Below are positions 33,084-43,768 of a stretch of 64,000 nt of DNA, piece by piece (position 1 is the first letter of the stretch; every line of letters begins with the position of its first letter). The DNA is from Isoperla grammatica (lineage: Eukaryota; Arthropoda; Insecta; Plecoptera; Perlodidae): positions 8,705,966 through 8,769,965 of the forward strand of contig OX246747.1 in the NCBI GenBank assembly GCA_945910005.1, read 5' to 3'. A program made the position numbers and the translations under genes. The notes below the pieces were generated by a model. That model searched no databases. It was not told the DNA's origin and saw only the letters and a list, made by a program, of their open reading frames with translations.

Positions 33084-34790
33084 CGGTACAACATCAGTCA
33101 TTCAGGGTCATCAAGTAGTTACGACAATGACCAAATGGCCGACATGTTCCAAAGGTCACTAAACACACAGATGTGTCATTAGCGTTAGCACCAGCCAAGG
33201 TATGAGTGACCAGCTGACCGTGAACTTTACCGGCCGGGTAGTGACGTACAAGGATGTGTGCAGGGCCATCCGCAACCTTGACCGTCCATCTGTCCCTCCG
33301 TTTATCTGTTCGTCTGTCCGTTCACGCGACAGCAGCCGAACATAAGCTCCCTGCAGGAGTAATTATGTCCCCTTTCAATATTCCAGTCCAGCCACATTTT
33401 AGTTTTTTCTTTTTTAATATCCATAAATATAGAGATTAATTTTTGGTGTTTAACGACGTACTCGACAGCTTATGTCATGCACATGAATGATCTCTTCCAC
33501 ATCAGATCAACAATTCAATTATACATACATCTCAGGGGTCGTCATCAGGGCTAGAAAGAAGGGAGGGCAGGACCAAGTGCGAAGAAGAAACTTAACTGGG
33601 AATAGTGTGTGGGGGGGGGGTGTCTACTTTTTGTCGCACATTTGATTGAAGAAATCGTTTCTTCCAAACTTCTTCATATCACAAATATAGTGGACCTCTT
33701 AAAAAAATTCGCCTTACATTTAAAAAAGCGATGTACATAAATATTTTCTTCGCAATTCCGAAAGCGACCAACATCTGTCGCTTCAAAATTTGTTTGATTC
33801 ATGCACATTGAAGAAAAACTTGAAAACAAAAACTAGAGTGGACCGTCTTCTTACCTACATTAAAATGATTTACGTATAAAGGTTCCGTGTTCCGTTTTAC
33901 CGTCCTAAACGAGGTTAGGCTGGTTATACAAGACAATGAGTAATTAGTGAAGTGGACTTGTTCTTGTCATGAAAATACAATTGAACAACAGACAGTTGGA
34001 ACAGATGTTCACGAAAGATGGCATCTATATCTACGTTTGAACAATCGTGTGTACGGTTTGCAATTTTGTCGGGAAGTATTTAATTACATGAAACAGGTGG
34101 CCCATGGCCACCGCTGCATTTTATTTGCAGTTAGTTTGGTGTCCTATACTGCTTGTTGTTCATACTCGTTTCAGAAAACTAAAAATAATAATAGTTACAA
34201 CATTTTTATATTCACTATACAAACTGTAATCATTAAGGAATTGTACAAGAAATTGTACAATATTAATGGCTGGTTGGTTCTTGTATCTCGAGGCCCCTAT
34301 TCTATAAGCAATTGATATTTTTTCGTACTTCAGTGGTAAACACGTTCTCAAAAAAAGTTTAAGAGCCATAAACAATAATTTAGATTTACGGAACACTTAA
34401 AATGCAAGCTAGTTTGCAAATAGCACGCTCTAAGTGTCCAATTTATGATACGAAAGTGTCAAAATCACTTGTAACACGATTTTCGTTAAAAAACAAACTT
34501 TCGCACAAAACGACAAAACTACCAACTCGCATCAAAAAAAAAAAACACCAACTATAAACGCTCGCTTATAATGAATAATCTATCCAACCTTAATTCTATT
34601 ACGTCACAAAAACCAAAAAACACTAGCATCGAGTGCGGTCAAGTCCGCTGTTCCAGTTTCCATAGATTGAGTTCGTGCTCGATGCCAGACTGCTTAATTT
34701 CGGTGAGCGGTCACAATCACTACAGGTGTTTTTGTCCGACTATAAATTACTGGCGAGGCGGCTACAAGAGTTCTTTCCATATCAAGACAC
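33084..34790. other. Intergenic, nothing recognised
   Basis: Contains a G run near 33610 and A runs near 34535. Plus-strand frames at 33947-34315 and 34571-34863 lack family features; the latter ends in an (AT)n run. Confidence 0.4.
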
Positions 34791-34795
34791 ATGCT

Positions 34796-34830
<35 letters not shown>

Positions 34831-34833
<3 letters not shown>

Positions 34834-35171
34834 TATTTTTCAAGAACACTCTTGACGTGGTAGTTATGTGAAATCCAGAAATTAAAAAACCAACCCCGAC
34901 TGGGAATCAAACCCAGGTCTCCCACTTGCCGGGTGGGCGCCATAACCCCTAGACCACCGGGACCGGTTGTTCAATGACTGGATGTAGTGCATTAAGATAG
35001 ATTGTGGCGGTGGAACAACACTGCAACGCTTGGGTTACACTATTTTTTTAATTTCTGGATTTCACATATATATATATATTTATATGTGAAATCCAGAAAT
35101 TTAACATTTTTCACATTTTATTTCTGGATTTCACATAACATCCACGACAAGAGTGTTCTTAAAAAATATTC
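34831..35171. mobile_element. Foldback element between (AT)n runs
   Basis: GAATATTTTTCAAGAACACT and the following TTATGTGAAATCCAGAAAT block at 34831-34882 are repeated inverted at 35121-35171. An inner inverted pair (AATTTCTGGATTTCACAT / ATGTGAAATCCAGAAATT) flanks a short AT run near 35070-35090. (AT)n runs lie at both outer edges. No transposase frame. Confidence 0.7.
34893..34968 (-). other. tRNA-like sequence inside the foldback element
   Basis: On the minus strand: GGTCTAGGGGTTATGG (box A-like), a 5-bp anticodon-like stem CCCAC/GTGGG with loop CCGGCAA, and a T arm CTGGGTTTGATTCCCAG (box B). D, anticodon and T arms are recognisable, but the acceptor stem has mismatches and position 33 is C, not T. 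It is a tRNA-derived relic, nearest in style to tRNA-Glu, not a convincing functional tRNA. Confidence 0.5.
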
Positions 35172-35185
35172 ATAGATATATATAT

Positions 35186-35442
35186 TGTAATATTTCCCTC
35201 GTACCGGAGCACGGGATGGGAAGGAGTAATGTTAAGTACACTGTACACTGATTAAAAGATAGCAGACTTTAATTAGTTAAGCACTTAAATAGCAACCGTA
35301 GTTACATTAGATGCCGCCGTAGCTGGCAAGAGACGGGTGTTTCCTGCGCGAGGGCTCTACGTCCACTGGTCAAGCCCACCGCTTCACCACTATCTTACCC
35401 CCTCCAACTACCGTCACATGACGTGTAGGGTGGAACGTCACA
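35186..35442 (-). repeat. Gypsy-2 3' LTR
   Basis: Plus-strand ends TGTAATATTTCCC and GGAACGTCACA, identical to the 5' LTR except CTCTACG versus CTCCACG. A G-rich tract (read on the minus strand) next to it at about 35447-35460 is the likely polypurine tract. Confidence 0.95.
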
Positions 35443-35942
35443 AATATCCCCCCCAGATTTTATTTTCATTGCTAGAACAGTGAATATAATAAGATTACAC
35501 TTGAATAAATTCCTTGTTGAAACCATTACAATTAAAAGCCGCACATTTTAGTATAATATAACATAACATCTCAATACAAAACAAGCTTCGACAAACACCA
35601 TGTCGATGTAAAATACAAGAAATTGGTTTATAAACACACACACACAAGTTGTGAATAGCACAATCATGTCAAGATATAATATTGAGTGAACAAAATAAAG
35701 TACTACAATACACATAGGTGCTGTAGTTGTATAAAGTATCAATTAAGTTTAATGGAAAATGTACCATATGTAATTGAATTAAGTACAATAAAATTAACTA
35801 AATTACCTTAAATTAAATAAAATACAGTAATAACCATTTTTAGACATCGACTACAATCTGAAACTAAAAACCCCATAAAACATTGGTTATCGTACAGCAA
35901 CACAAGTTCTTGGAATGGGAATAAAATCGACCATGTGTACAG
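35443..35942 (-). other. Gypsy-2 3' untranslated region
   Basis: AT-rich sequence between the end of integrase and the 3' LTR. No envelope-like frame. Confidence 0.6.
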
Positions 35943-36581
35943 TCAACCCAGTTGTGGTAAGTAGTACGGCTTCAAATTTACAACATTGAAAATTCCCTTA
36001 TTGCGATCATGATCATCAACGAGGTGGTAGGCATTGGGGCCTACTTGTCGGTAGATGGTGTAGGGGCCCTCATAAATCATGAAGAACTTGTAAATTTGTT
36101 TGTTCGTCGCACTTGAGACGTGATTACTTTTCAACAGTACCTTGTCGCCTGGTTGAAACACGGTACATGTTGCGCGACTGTCGTGGGCGCGTTTACGTTT
36201 CGCCGCTTTGGACGACAAGCGTTCACGTGCTAGAACAATCTTCTGAGGTGTTGACAGTGGTAGTGATGTCTGAGGTGGAAGGTTAAGCATATCGGCTATC
36301 ATTCGTTGTGGATTACGGCCAAATTGCAATTCATACGGGGTAAAGCCGGTACCTTCATGAGTAAGGACATTAAACCATTGTTGTATAAATGGTAAGCATG
36401 ATACCCAATTAGTGTGTTTATTGTGACAGTAGGTCCGGAACACTCTCCCAAGTTCACGCATTATCCGTTCAGTAGGATTGCTTTGGGGGTGTCGGATCGA
36501 TGAATGTAGGGGTATAATGGACTCCTCTTCCAACACGCGGTACCATTCTCTCGCGGTATCCTGACTACCGTGGTCCGACAA
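35943..36581 (-). pseudogene. Gypsy-2 integrase, C-terminal part
   Basis: The minus-strand reading begins in the integrase core with SDHGSQ (second catalytic Asp), then HPQSNPTERIMRELGR (catalytic Glu), and a C-terminal domain with FQPGDKVLLK and the GPY-type motif YEGPYTI. The N-terminal part is in a different frame to its right, with the break near 36585-36650. Confidence 0.85.
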
Positions 36582-37255
36582 GAGTTTTCAAGGCCTCCCC
36601 ACATTCGGTATAGAGGACTCAAAATTAACATAGATAGCGCTGCTAAGCAACCTAAAAGTTTATTCAGAATAGCCTTCGTTGTCGCTCGTTTCAATGCGTA
36701 AATCGTGACGTACTTAGTGAATGTGTCGAGGAAAACCAAGATATAATTAACACCTCCTTTAGCCTGTGGCAACGGCCCGTATAAGTCCGTCGTAACAAGC
36801 TCATTTGGCATCGTCGGAAGTACATGCGCCATTTCTCCCGATAACCCTCGTGTCGCGCATTTAGCCTTCTGACAAACGTCACATGAACGTGTGACTTTTA
36901 CGATCAAGCGTCGCATGTTTTTCCAATAGAAGTTTTCGGAAATGATTTTGTATACTTTGTATGATCCTACGTGACCGTAAGCTGCATGAAATTGGTTTAC
37001 CAACGTTATGCAGTCATTCATAGGAACCATAATCCGCCATTCACTGTCGTGATTGCTTTTGTGATACAAGATGTTGTTATGTATTATGTAATCTCCGCAG
37101 TTAGCCCGATCTCCCGATGAGGCCTCTATTTCGCGGATGAATACCCCTAACTGGGGGTCGGCTCGCTGGCGCTCAGGTAGTTCCTTGACCCAGTTCGTCA
37201 GGTTTGTTGTGGCTGCGTCTACCACCTGGGCTATTGTGTGTATGCGTAAGGCCAT
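36582..37255 (-). pseudogene. Gypsy-2 integrase, N-terminal part
   Basis: Contains the zinc module (FHAAYGHVG, then CDVCQKAKC) and the first catalytic Asp in VTTDLYGPLP. After about residue 190 the translation loses similarity, which marks a frameshift. On the upstream side it meets the inserted MITE. Confidence 0.85.
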
Positions 37256-37680
37256 ATCACATTAGGTTCCGAACTGACAATTGCAATCGTAGATTCGAGC
37301 TTACGATTGGCGGCGCATGCGCAGTAGCTCAGTTCGGCCAGTCTACGGTTGCAATCTTTTTATAGACGGAGCTCTAAAATAAGATTGGGAATCGTAGATC
37401 CGAGTCACGTGAACCAATCAGGAAGGAGAACGGTTAAATACGTTTTGAGCACTGTCACAACATAACCTCAAGCAACAACTATTTTAATGGAAACAAAGAG
37501 CCAATAACTTTAATTATATATTTGTTTGTGATTAAGGCTTGTCTTTTTAGTTATTATTATTGAATTTATTTCCTAGTTGAACGATTTTAGGATTGTCAGC
37601 TGGTCAAGTGTGATTGGATAATTGTAGATTGCGATTGCAATTGGCGACTCCAGTCTACGATTCCAATTGTAGTGTGATAT
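37256..37680. mobile_element. MITE inserted in Gypsy-2 pol
   Basis: The left end ATATCACATTAGG and right end TGTAGTGTGATAT are short inverted repeats (core CCATATCACA/TGTGATATGG), with further inverted CAATTGCAATCGTAGA blocks inside. Removing 425 bp brings the flanking pol and integrase into one frame, which fits an element of 423 bp plus a 2-bp duplication. No coding capacity. The superfamily is not resolved. Confidence 0.65.
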
Positions 37681-37683
37681 GGG

Positions 37684-39804
37684 CTATAGACATTCCTCGT
37701 CGTTGTATTGTACTCCATTGACTGGCGCACGACTCAGGGCATCGGCAACAACGTTTTCTCTTCCGGGACAATATTTTATGTCGAAGTCGTACTCTTGAAG
37801 TATTAATATCCACCTGGTAATGCGTGCACTAAGTAGTTTACATTGTTGCATAAATGATAAACTTTTGTGATCAGTCCAAACGGTAAATTTGTGCCCAATT
37901 AAATAGACGCGGAATTTTTGTAACGCGTAAACAATAGCAAGCCCCTCCTTCTCTGTGGTAAAATATCGCCGTTCTTGGCATTTCAATGATCTACTCGCAA
38001 ACGCGATAACACGACGTTCGCCGTTTTGATCGATTTGAAATAAATGGGCCCCGATTCCTACATCTGAACTGTCAGTGGAAACGTGATATGGTAGTGTTGG
38101 AATCGGGTGGTGCAACATAACCGTATCCAGGAACAACATCTTTACGTTCTCAAACGTGTCATTCATCTCCGTCGACCACGACCATTTAACACCTTTCTTC
38201 AACAATGTCAGTAGAGGCGCCGTCGTGTGAGAGTAGCGGTCACAAAACCTCTTAAAGTATGTGCACATACCGAGAAATCTACGTAACTGTTTGGCATTTT
38301 GTGGCCGCGGGTAGTCTAGTATAGGTTTGAGTTTCTCTTTGTCTATTCTTACTCCGTTCTCTGATATAATATGCCCCACAAAATTGACCTCGAAACGTAG
38401 AAATTGGCATTTGTCGAATTTGAGAGTGATAGCTACTTGGGCTAGAGCATCTAGCACCAACTGAATGTGGCGTATGTGCGACTCCTCACTAGCGATTAGA
38501 AGGTCGTCTACATAAAACGTGGTACATGCCTTTAGTTCTGGCGTGAATACCTTAACACTAGACTGCAATCCGAACGGAACAACACAGTATTGGTATGTAA
38601 TTCCATTGTACGTAAACGCAGCATATTTTCTGTGTTCTTCTTTTAGAGGCAGCTGCCAGAACGAACTTGTTAAATCTAAAGTTGTAAAGAACTTTTTACC
38701 GTGAAATCTTTGTAGAAGCTCTTGAATAGGCTGGGGTGAGTCGTTTTGTGGCGCAATTCTTGAATTTAGTAATCGGGCGTCAAGGCAAGGACGAACCCTT
38801 CCATTCGACTTGACAACAAAGACTAGTGGGTTTGTGTATGCGGATGGGGCAGGTTCTATGATATTCCAGGCGAGCATTTGTTGTATTTGTTCGTCTACTG
38901 CTTGTCGTTTGGAGTATGGGATGGGATACGATTTTTGGGTAAAGGGCGCTGTATTCGTCATCTCCAACTCATGAATATAATTGTTAACCCTCCCAGGTCT
39001 GTTAGAGAATACGGAAGAATGGTTTAATAGCAGGGTCGAAATTGAGTCTTTTTGTGATGGCGTAACCGTGAGAGGCAACGACTGGACAGTCTCTTTCACC
39101 AGTTCTGTAAAAGTCCTGTCATTGTCCTTCCCAAACGATTGGGGCTGCTCAACAAATACATTCAAGTTGTCTGTCTGAGGGCTCTCTATAAGTGACAAAT
39201 GGCGGTTATAATTTTCTTTTACATCTCCTGACTCAGAGAGTTTGAAACCTATTGTTTGAGTTGTTTCACCATTTGAAATACATAGTTCGTTGGTTTTGAA
39301 GTTTATCTCGGCGTTCAAACACCGGAGCCAATCTGAACCTAAGATTAATTGACGGTGTAAATTGGGTACAATAAGCATAGGTATTTCATGCAATATGGTA
39401 TCGATAACAACAGGAAGATAAGTCTGCCTATTGACAGCGTGGCTCTTATCATCAAACGCTCCTGTCACCATAACAGTACGAGCAGGTAGTAGTGGCAAAT
39501 CGGGCTTTTGTGAGATTAAAGTGTCCCAAAAGAGTTCTGATATACATGTAATCTCACTACCCGTATCAATTAAGGCATCAATATCGTGAGCACAGACACT
39601 TACAGTTATTTCTGGTGTACAAACGACGTTTGCTCCGTCCTCCACGACGTCCTCTGACAGAAGATCATCACGTAACGAAGCGTGGTCGAACATCACGACC
39701 GTCTGGATTGTTCTGACGTCACGTGCAGGGGATGAACTCCTTGATAATGTAACTGACGACAGCGGAGTTACCTGACCAGTTACAGCTCGTTTCCCGATTC
39801 CGAA
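37684..39804 (-). pseudogene. pol: Gypsy-2 Pol: protease, RT, RNase H
   Basis: The frame is open from just after the gag TAA (39805-39807) to TAG at 37684-37686. Protease: IDALIDTGSEITCI (DTG). RT: RVRPCLDARLLN, TLDLTSSFWQLPL and the catalytic FYVDDLLIAS. RNase H: STDSSDVGIGAHL, EKEGLAIVYALQ and VWTDHKSL. The tether ADALSR follows. The TAG lies between RNase H and integrase in the same frame as the integrase start once the MITE is discounted, so integrase is cut off. Confidence 0.9.
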
Positions 39805-40818
39805 TTACCGCGTGTCTTGGGCCTCGACTGCGAAGTCCGTCTCGGCGGCGGGCTCGGCGTTGGGTGAGGACTCGGTACACGTCAACATGTTGACCTTGTG
39901 TCCCTGGTTGACGTCACCGCCGCGACGCTGCGTCTGGTTGTTGTCTCGCCAGTTCCCCGATGTAGACACTGGGCGGCTGGTCGCAGTTGGTTGGATGGTC
40001 TGCCGATGTGGAGGTGCCGGGTTCGAGGTCCGTCGATCCCGGTCCGCGTACATCCCGGAACGCTGCACTGTCTCTCGTTCGCGACGGCGAGATGTCGCGT
40101 CATCCAACCCCCGTAACAATGAAAGCATTGCTTCCGGCGTCTTAACATTTGCGGCGATCAAAGTATTTTCAACATTCGCGGGAAACAAATGGGAAATGCG
40201 GCGCACGAAAGTCTCATCTGACATGTGTGTGGACACGTATTTCAGTTTGTTCATCCACGAGAGGAAGAACTCCGTCATCGTGCCGTGAGTCTTTCGATCA
40301 TAATAATCGCGTGCAAACTTGAGATCGATTGCGTCTTGTATGTCATTCGACCAGAACATGTCCTTAAAACACCGCGAAAACACGTCCCACGTAGGCCACG
40401 ATCGGCGGAAAGCCGATGCCCAGTGTTTGGCAGGGCCGTCTAATTGACGAAATGCAATGGATAGCCATTGGTGTTCCGGTATGCCGAACTGGACACAAGT
40501 ATGTTCAAAACCCTCTAAAAATTCAAGAGGATGGACTTTACCGTCATCACTAAAAGTCGGAAACACAGGTACCATCCACGGCATAGGCGTGTTACCGTTG
40601 GTCGCCACCGCCGAGGGAAGAACGGTTTGTTGGCCAGTAGGTGGGCCTACCGATGGAGACGACGACGACGTTGCTGACGACGACGGTCGCTGGCTATTTG
40701 TCTCGAGCGCCGTCAACCGTTCTAACATCCCGGACAATTGTTCGTTGACCGAAGTCAACATGTCACAAGCCGTCGGAAAGTCCTCCTGTCGCTCACTGCG
40801 CACACGGCCTTTTGGCAT
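39805..40818 (-). CDS. gag: Gypsy-2 Gag
   Basis: From ATG at 40816-40818, 337 residues to TAA. The Gag domain has HPLEFLEGFEH, LDGPAKHWASAF and W..F...FKDMFW. The C-terminal region is Arg/Gln-rich with no CCHC zinc knuckle. A coding-strand TTG 12 codons upstream is in frame but an ATG start is preferred. Pol follows in the same frame after the single TAA, so Gag-Pol could need stop-codon readthrough. Confidence 0.85.
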   Translation of the reverse strand: MPKGRVRSERQEDFPTACDMLTSVNEQLSGMLERLTALETNSQRPSSSATSSSSPSVGPPTGQQTVLPSAVATNGNTPMPWMVPVFPTFSDDGKVHPLEFLEGFEHTCVQFGIPEHQWLSIAFRQLDGPAKHWASAFRRSWPTWDVFSRCFKDMFWSNDIQDAIDLKFARDYYDRKTHGTMTEFFLSWMNKLKYVSTHMSDETFVRRISHLFPANVENTLIAANVKTPEAMLSLLRGLDDATSRRRERETVQRSGMYADRDRRTSNPAPPHRQTIQPTATSRPVSTSGNWRDNNQTQRRGGDVNQGHKVNMLTCTESSPNAEPAAETDFAVEAQDTR

Positions 40819-40891
40819 TGTATCACTGTTCGAACACTGGATTGGTTTAAACAAACACTAATATATCGCACTATTGTTGTAGGTAGGTTTG

Positions 40892-40903
40892 CGTTGGGCG
40901 CCA
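40892..40903 (-). promoter_or_regulatory. Gypsy-2 primer-binding site (tRNA-Lys type)
   Basis: CGTTGGGCGCCA on the plus strand equals the 3' end of animal tRNA-Lys(CUU) with its CCA, one base from the 5' LTR. The minus strand reads TGGCGCCCAACG, the primer site. Confidence 0.9.
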
Positions 40904-40904
40904 A

Positions 40905-41161
40905 TGTAATATTTCCCTCGTACCGGAGCACGGGATGGGAAGGAGTAATGTTAAGTACACTGTACACTGATTAAAAGATAGCAGACTTTAATTAGTTAAG
41001 CACTTAAATAGCAACCGTAGTTACATTAGATGCCGCCGTAGCTGGCAAGAGACGGGTGTTTCCTGCGCGAGGGCTCCACGTCCACTGGTCAAGCCCACCG
41101 CTTCACCACTATCTTACCCCCTCCAACTACCGTCACATGACGTGTAGGGTGGAACGTCACA
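40905..41161 (-). repeat. Gypsy-2 5' LTR
   Basis: 257 bp, one difference from the 3' LTR. Confidence 0.95.
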
Positions 41162-41189
41162 ATATATATATATATATGTATACTAGTCC

Positions 41190-41755
41190 CAACTTAATTT
41201 AAAGACTGGTATTCATAGTCGTCGTCTAGCCCTAGCAGAGTGGAATTGATTTAAATCAGATTTATATCAAATGATTTTTTTAATAAAAATCATTGATTTA
41301 AATCGACAAAAAAACTTACCAGCATAACTAGGCAAATATCTCATTTTCAATTTCCCTTGAAGACCATAATCGCATATTATATGAAAAATGAAAATTGATT
41401 TGTTTATTTCCTGTCGTTAGTATTGTTTGTTGGCAATTGCAATTTACCAGTTGATTATCCCTTTTCTGAAACACTTCTTATTGTTGATTTAAATCAATTA
41501 AAATCTGATTTAAATCGAAAACAATCCACAAAATCTGATCAATCAAGAAATCGATTTATATAAAAAAATCTGATTTAAATAAAAAAAATCATGATTTTTG
41601 ATTTTTTTAATAAAAATACAAAAAAATCATCCACCCTGAGCCCTAGGGGCGCCCGTTGTTTCATGTGTGACGAATTATTTGCCATATAGAAAAGAAATCC
41701 ATAACAACGGGCGCCCCTAGGGGTAGGCGACCTCTATAAATATGAACCTAAGTCT
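41190..41755. mobile_element. Inverted-repeat element hosting the hAT MITE
   Basis: Outer arms CATAGTCGTCGTCTAGCCC.. and (reverse complement) CATATTTATAGAGGTCGCC..CCCTAG are similar, and the inner arms CCCTAGGGGCGCCCGTTGTT (41641-41660) and AACAACGGGCGCCCCTAGGG (41703-41722) are perfectly complementary over 20 bp. The hAT MITE splits the left arm. A palindromic MITE. Confidence 0.65.
41236..41638. mobile_element. hAT-type MITE with 8-bp target duplication
   Basis: Ends CAGAGTGGAATTGATTT and, as reverse complement, CAGGGTGGATGATTT are inverted. The inside is dense in GATTTAAATC. AGCCCTAG occurs at 41228-41235 and 41639-41646, an 8-bp duplication as in hAT transposons. No transposase. Confidence 0.88.
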
Positions 41756-42157
41756 CATGCCGACCTCAGACCCTTATCTACAGTCACTTTCATGCACTCT
41801 AATACCACGAAAATCTACAGATTCCCAGCGTTTTATCACACATTTGTAAATGTAGTCTTCCCCTTAGCAGAGTGGCACCTCCAAGCCTCATCGCTTAGGG
41901 CCGTCTTACAATCTGCCAATATGAAAGTTATTGGTAACAATTAAGCTATTTGGAGGATTTCAAGGGTTTTGATTGGTGGTTGCCATGGAGACAACAAGCT
42001 ATTCGAAGAATAAGTAGATATTGGGACATTGTAATACTTGACCTAAGTCACACCCACTCTGTTGGGTATTTCCATGTATCCAACCCATACGGAAGTAAAT
42101 TATCCCCAATGGACTCGTTTCAACAAATAGATGGTAGGAACTAGAGAAGTGGAAAAT
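41756..42157. other. Intergenic, nothing recognised
   Basis: No coding family, RNA gene or repeat recognised. Confidence 0.4.
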
Positions 42158-42427
42158 TAAGTTGGTGATTGATTGATTCATGGGGCTTAACGTCTCATAT
42201 TTATGCAACAATGGCTAATCGAGACGATGAGTGGGTGATAATGAAGATGAGAAAGATGATAATGAAGAATAAAGCCACATCCGAATCAGATCCATTGTAC
42301 GTCGCGTGGGTCGTCATACGGGAGTCCAGCAAGGGAGGGCAGGGCCAAGTGGGAGGAGAAATATTCAGTGGGGGGAAAGGGACAGGGTCTCCTTTTGTCG
42401 CCTCTTACGACTAGCAGAGTCACTAAT
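42158..42427 (-). mobile_element. SINE-like family B copy, 5' truncated
   Basis: On the minus strand the unit runs from AGTGACTCTGCTAGTCG through the B body to the (AATC)n tail at about 42165. The first 40 bases of the head are missing. Confidence 0.78.
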
Positions 42428-42628
42428 GGACTCGGCTATGACGTCAGCAAGAGACAAGTTACGTCGGGGCGACGCTAGTTTAACGATCAATGTTGTTCCA
42501 CTAACACCGAGACCCAATCAGAAGCGATGCATAATTGAGAGAGCGCGCAAGAAGGCTGTGGAACGAGCGTCTTACGCGGTTACTCGATCAGTGCGGTGTA
42601 GAAGGCTGTGAGTTAGTCCCCGTAAACC

Positions 42629-43149
42629 GTGGTGAACGCGACCAGCGCTTCAACCCACACGAGCGACGAACTCGCAAGTTTGCAAAAAGAGCTGGAGACG
42701 TCCTACGTCGATAACGAAGCGCTGGAAGACGAAAACGTGGCCCTGAAACGCCAGTTGGGGAAGGCGAACGCCACCGTCGAAACGCTCCGACAAGAACTGA
42801 ACGTCGTCACGGGTAAATACGAAGTGATACTGAGGGCGAAGAACGCCGCAGATCTAAAGGAACACATCGACAACTCCGCGAGAAACTCGAGGAGGCCGAA
42901 CAACGGAACAAGTTTCTCGACGACGATGCCAACGAACTCTTCAAGATGAATACGAGTCTCGAAAAGGACCGGAAGAAGGACTACCTGACGATCAAGGAAC
43001 TCCGCAAGCAGCTGGCGGAACTGCAGAAGGGAGGGAAATCGCTCGCGGACGTTTCCGGAACGTCTTCGGAACTGTCCGAGGCCCGACCATCAAAAGCGAT
43101 TGAAACCAGCCTACGGATTGATACAGAAAATAAACAAACTCCAGTCTAG
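42629..43149 (+). pseudogene. Coiled-coil protein fragment, unknown, one frameshift
   Basis: The plus-strand reading has long heptads (SLQKELETSYVDNEALEDEN, ALKRQLGKANATVETLRQEL). Near 42868 the helical pattern continues only in the -1 frame (EKLEEAEQRNKFLDDDANEL, KELRKQLAELQKGG) to TAG at 43147. A one-base loss explains this. The start in the first frame is not an ATG. GC-rich codons contrast with the surroundings. No family can be named; myosin-tail-like similarity is generic. Confidence 0.5.
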
Positions 43150-43232
43150 GACTTTCTAAAGTAGTGATTAATATCTAACATCCACCCAGTTATCATTAAT
43201 TCTGAAGTACCTTAGCTTTAATACCGTTGTTT

Positions 43233-43578
43233 TAGATACCAGCAAAATTCCTCAAGCTCAATTGCGTTGGATAGAATCAGCCATGAATTTCTTACAGAAG
43301 TCATGCAAGCATTCGGAATATCTAAGCAACTTATTATGGCAATAACAACAATGATAACTGGAGCCACATCACATTTAATAATAAACTCACAGCTGTCGAC
43401 AGGTAAAGAAGTTCTACTGTCAGTACGACAAGGCTGCCCGCTGTCAATGGCATTATTTTCAATCGCAATAGAACCGTTATTACGGCATATAAACAAACAA
43501 CTGGAAGACACTAAAATCAACAATATGACATTAAAATGCAAAGCATATGCTGACGATATATGTTTTTTTTGTAATATC
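43233..43578 (+). pseudogene. Non-LTR reverse transcriptase fragment (YADD motif)
   Basis: The reading DRISHEFLTEVMQAFG, then VRQGCPLSMALFSIAIEPL and KAYADDICFF contains RT motifs B and C with the catalytic YADD. The RQGCPLS..LF...IEPL pattern is typical of the L1/Tx1 group. A stop and loss of frame follow at about 43586. The endonuclease and the rest are missing. Confidence 0.75.
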
Positions 43579-43589
43579 GCACCATGATT

Positions 43590-43768
43590 TTAACCGTAGC
43601 AAAAATAATTATAGACGACTATGCGTCACGAACAGGGGCAATACTAAACACGAGCAAATAAAAAAAAAGCGGGGAGCTCAAAAAAAAAAAGCCCAAAATC
43701 AATCAATCAATCATCATACTGCCCTTGGGATTGTGTATATTTTTATTTTTTTATTTTTTTCCCTTTTT
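43590..43768. other. A-rich sequence with (AATC)n
   Basis: A run of A near 43680-43690, then AAAGCCCAAAATCAATCAATC, a short retroposon tail like that at 10812. Confidence 0.5.

Larger units (their letters stand above)
35186..41161 (-). mobile_element. Gypsy-2: Ty3/Gypsy LTR retrotransposon, defective
   Basis: A minus-strand element with two 257-bp LTRs that differ at one base, a 12-base tRNA-Lys(CUU)-type primer site, gag and pol. Flanks are ATAT at 35182-35185 and 41162-41165, a 4-bp duplication within AT-rich sequence. The internal region is damaged: TAA between gag and pol, TAG at the end of the RNase H frame, a MITE in pol and a frame break in integrase. The near-identical LTRs imply a recent insertion of an already defective template, or later gene conversion. 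Confidence 0.93.

Noticed and set aside
34893..34968. Functional tRNA gene
   Set aside because: Acceptor stem mismatches and C at position 33 argue against function.
39882..40148. Zinc-knuckle-like cysteines in an alternative frame of Gypsy-2 gag
   Set aside because: It is a shadow frame without a regular CCHC spacing.
40457..40861. Plus-strand frames across Gypsy-2 gag and pol
   Set aside because: Antisense shadows of the minus-strand coding region.
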